This document shows positions 5,201 through 6,084 of a stretch of 6,084 nt of DNA, in pieces. Where the stretch lies: positions 1-6,084 of the forward strand of contig PMZS01000405.1 in the NCBI GenBank assembly GCA_003170115.1. Reading direction: 5' to 3'. The DNA is from Spirochaetaceae bacterium. Lineage in GTDB: Bacteria > Spirochaetota > Spirochaetia > SZUA-6 > Fen-1364. A program made the position numbers and the translations under genes. Positions within the stretch are counted from its first letter, which is position 1. Each line of letters begins with the position of its first letter. The notes under the pieces were generated by a model. That model was not told the origin of the DNA, made no database searches, and saw only the letters and a list, made by a program, of their open reading frames with translations.

Positions 5201-6084
5201 TTCTCCAGGATCGTGATCTCGACTCTGCGGTTCCTGCGACGGCCTTCCTCACTGGAATTGTCGCCAATGGGCGAGCCGGCGCCCATCCCGCGAGCAGTCA
5301 GGCGTTCCGCGGTGACTGCTCCGGTGGAGAGAAGGAAGTTCGCCGTCGCCCTTGCCCTCTGCTCGGACAGGGTCCGGTAGTCGTCCTCCGTGTAGCCGGG
5401 GGCTCGCGCCGTGAAACCGGCTACGGCGATATCCCGATCGGGATACTTTTTCAGCATGTCCGCGATGCGGCGCAACTTGTCCTGCTCGGCCGGGAGGAGC
5501 TGGTCGGAGTTCGGGGGAAAGTTCACGTTTTCCAGGGTGATCTTCACGCCCTGGTCGGTCGACTCCACGGACACGTCGGGGATCTTCTGCGCATCGAGCT
5601 GCTTCTTGATGTCACCGGCCACCTGTGCACGATCCAGGGGCGCCGACTGAATGAGCTCGCTGTTCGAGTCGCCCTTGAACTCTACCTCTGCCCCCATTGT
5701 GAAGGAGAAGAGGAAGTCGAACGATTCTTCATAATGGACCGGCTTGCGGGCCGCGATATCCCACCAGCACTTCTGGTGAGAGGTGCCGGCAACCCTCGTC
5801 GGAGACATCAGTGTCGTTCCCTGCGGAGGCGTCACGGCGTGGAAGACCTCGTAATCGATGGTAAACACGGCGCATGCAACCCCATTCCGCGATTCGTTGG
5901 CAAGGTAGGTGTAGCTGACGGTGATGGGGAACTGGAATGGATCCTGAATCCCGAGGGTCGCGCGGAAATCGTGCGATTCGGTGCCCTTTGCGACCCAGCT
6001 CCCGCCGATCGAAATGTCCCCTTCGGGCAGCGTCGGCACGTTTCTCACCACGGGCATGAAGTACGCGGGGTCGATCGTATAGGC
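5197..6084 (-). CDS. OmpA-family protein, spirochaete-like (N-terminus beyond the window)
   Basis: The frame is open to the right edge: residues AYTIDPAYF precede the Met at 6055-6057, so the start lies outside. Numbering from that Met, residues 1 to about 125 form a beta-rich module (PTLPEGDISIGGSW, HDFRATLGI, SYTYLANESRNG, VHYEESFDFLFSF). A short linker (about 140-168, DRAQVAGDIKKQLDAQKIPDVSVES) leads to an OmpA C-terminal domain (about 171-284) with VNFPPNSDQLLPAEQDKL, VAGFTAR, LSEQRARATANFLL and the terminal EGRRRNRRVEITI. Such proteins sit in the periplasm, usually tied to the outer membrane, and hold peptidoglycan. The Asp that contacts diaminopimelate in E. coli OmpA (D271) is Ala here (A217), while the partner Arg is kept (R234). 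The N-terminal module resembles OmpA-domain proteins of spirochaetes such as Treponema Tp0624, from memory. It is transcribed toward the VOC gene with only 9 bp between the stop codons, and appears functionally unrelated to the sugar genes. Confidence 0.92.
   Translation of the reverse strand, partial: AYTIDPAYFMPVVRNVPTLPEGDISIGGSWVAKGTESHDFRATLGIQDPFQFPITVSYTYLANESRNGVACAVFTIDYEVFHAVTPPQGTTLMSPTRVAGTSHQKCWWDIAARKPVHYEESFDFLFSFTMGAEVEFKGDSNSELIQSAPLDRAQVAGDIKKQLDAQKIPDVSVESTDQGVKITLENVNFPPNSDQLLPAEQDKLRRIADMLKKYPDRDIAVAGFTARAPGYTEDDYRTLSEQRARATANFLLSTGAVTAERLTARGMGAGSPIGDNSSEEGRRRNRRVEITILEN

Noticed and set aside
6055..6057. Met codon as start of the OmpA-domain gene
   Set aside because: The frame continues open to the window edge with plausible residues (AYTIDPAYF), and there is no signal peptide after this Met, as a periplasmic protein would need.

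Overview
The window is GC-rich and compact, with five genes on the + strand and one on the - strand. All intergenic gaps are under 250 bp, so there is no gene-free stretch over 300 bases. No RNA gene, CRISPR array, IS element or prophage gene is visible. The source looks like a free-living, diderm, sugar-using bacterium. The - strand OmpA-type lipid/peptidoglycan-anchoring protein has an N-terminal module that resembles OmpA-family proteins of spirochaetes, and its OmpA domain lacks the usual diaminopimelate-contacting Asp. I therefore lean toward a high-GC environmental member of Spirochaetota. This is an inference from memory of that family, not a search result.

Layout: (1) 3-527, the C-terminal part of a MalK/UgpC-type sugar ABC transporter ATPase. 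(2) 528-645, an intergenic region with two tandem 28-bp hairpin repeats, a separate GC-rich hairpin, a 12-bp palindrome and a strong ribosome binding site. (3) 646-1896, a periplasmic sugar-binding protein of the glucose/mannose (GtsA-like) type. (4) 1897-2139, an intergenic region with four perfect tandem copies of a 25-bp hairpin repeat, the first overlapping the stop codon, followed by palindromes and a 10-bp stem-loop. (5) 2140-3600, a protein with an N-terminal DUF1349/concanavalin-like domain fused to a six-repeat TolB-type beta-propeller and no signal peptide. (6) 3604-4302, a classical short-chain dehydrogenase/reductase. (7) 4309-5187, a two-domain vicinal-oxygen-chelate (VOC) metalloprotein starting at TTG. 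(8) 5197-6084, on the - strand, an OmpA-domain protein running off the right edge.

The ATPase and binding protein are two parts of one carbohydrate importer; the permeases are not in the window. The propeller, SDR and VOC genes are separated by 3 and 6 bp and are almost certainly one transcription unit. They probably act in the cytoplasm on the imported carbohydrate or a related metabolite, but the substrate cannot be read from the sequence. The last two genes converge, with their stop codons lying in the two arms of one small inverted repeat.

The most interesting signal is in the two intergenic arrays. Both use the same design (AAT, 7-bp stem, NGTA loop, YGC), yet differ at two stem positions on each arm by exactly compensating changes. 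They look like two sister families of a REP-like mobile or regulatory hairpin, each placed directly behind a stop codon of the sugar-transport genes.
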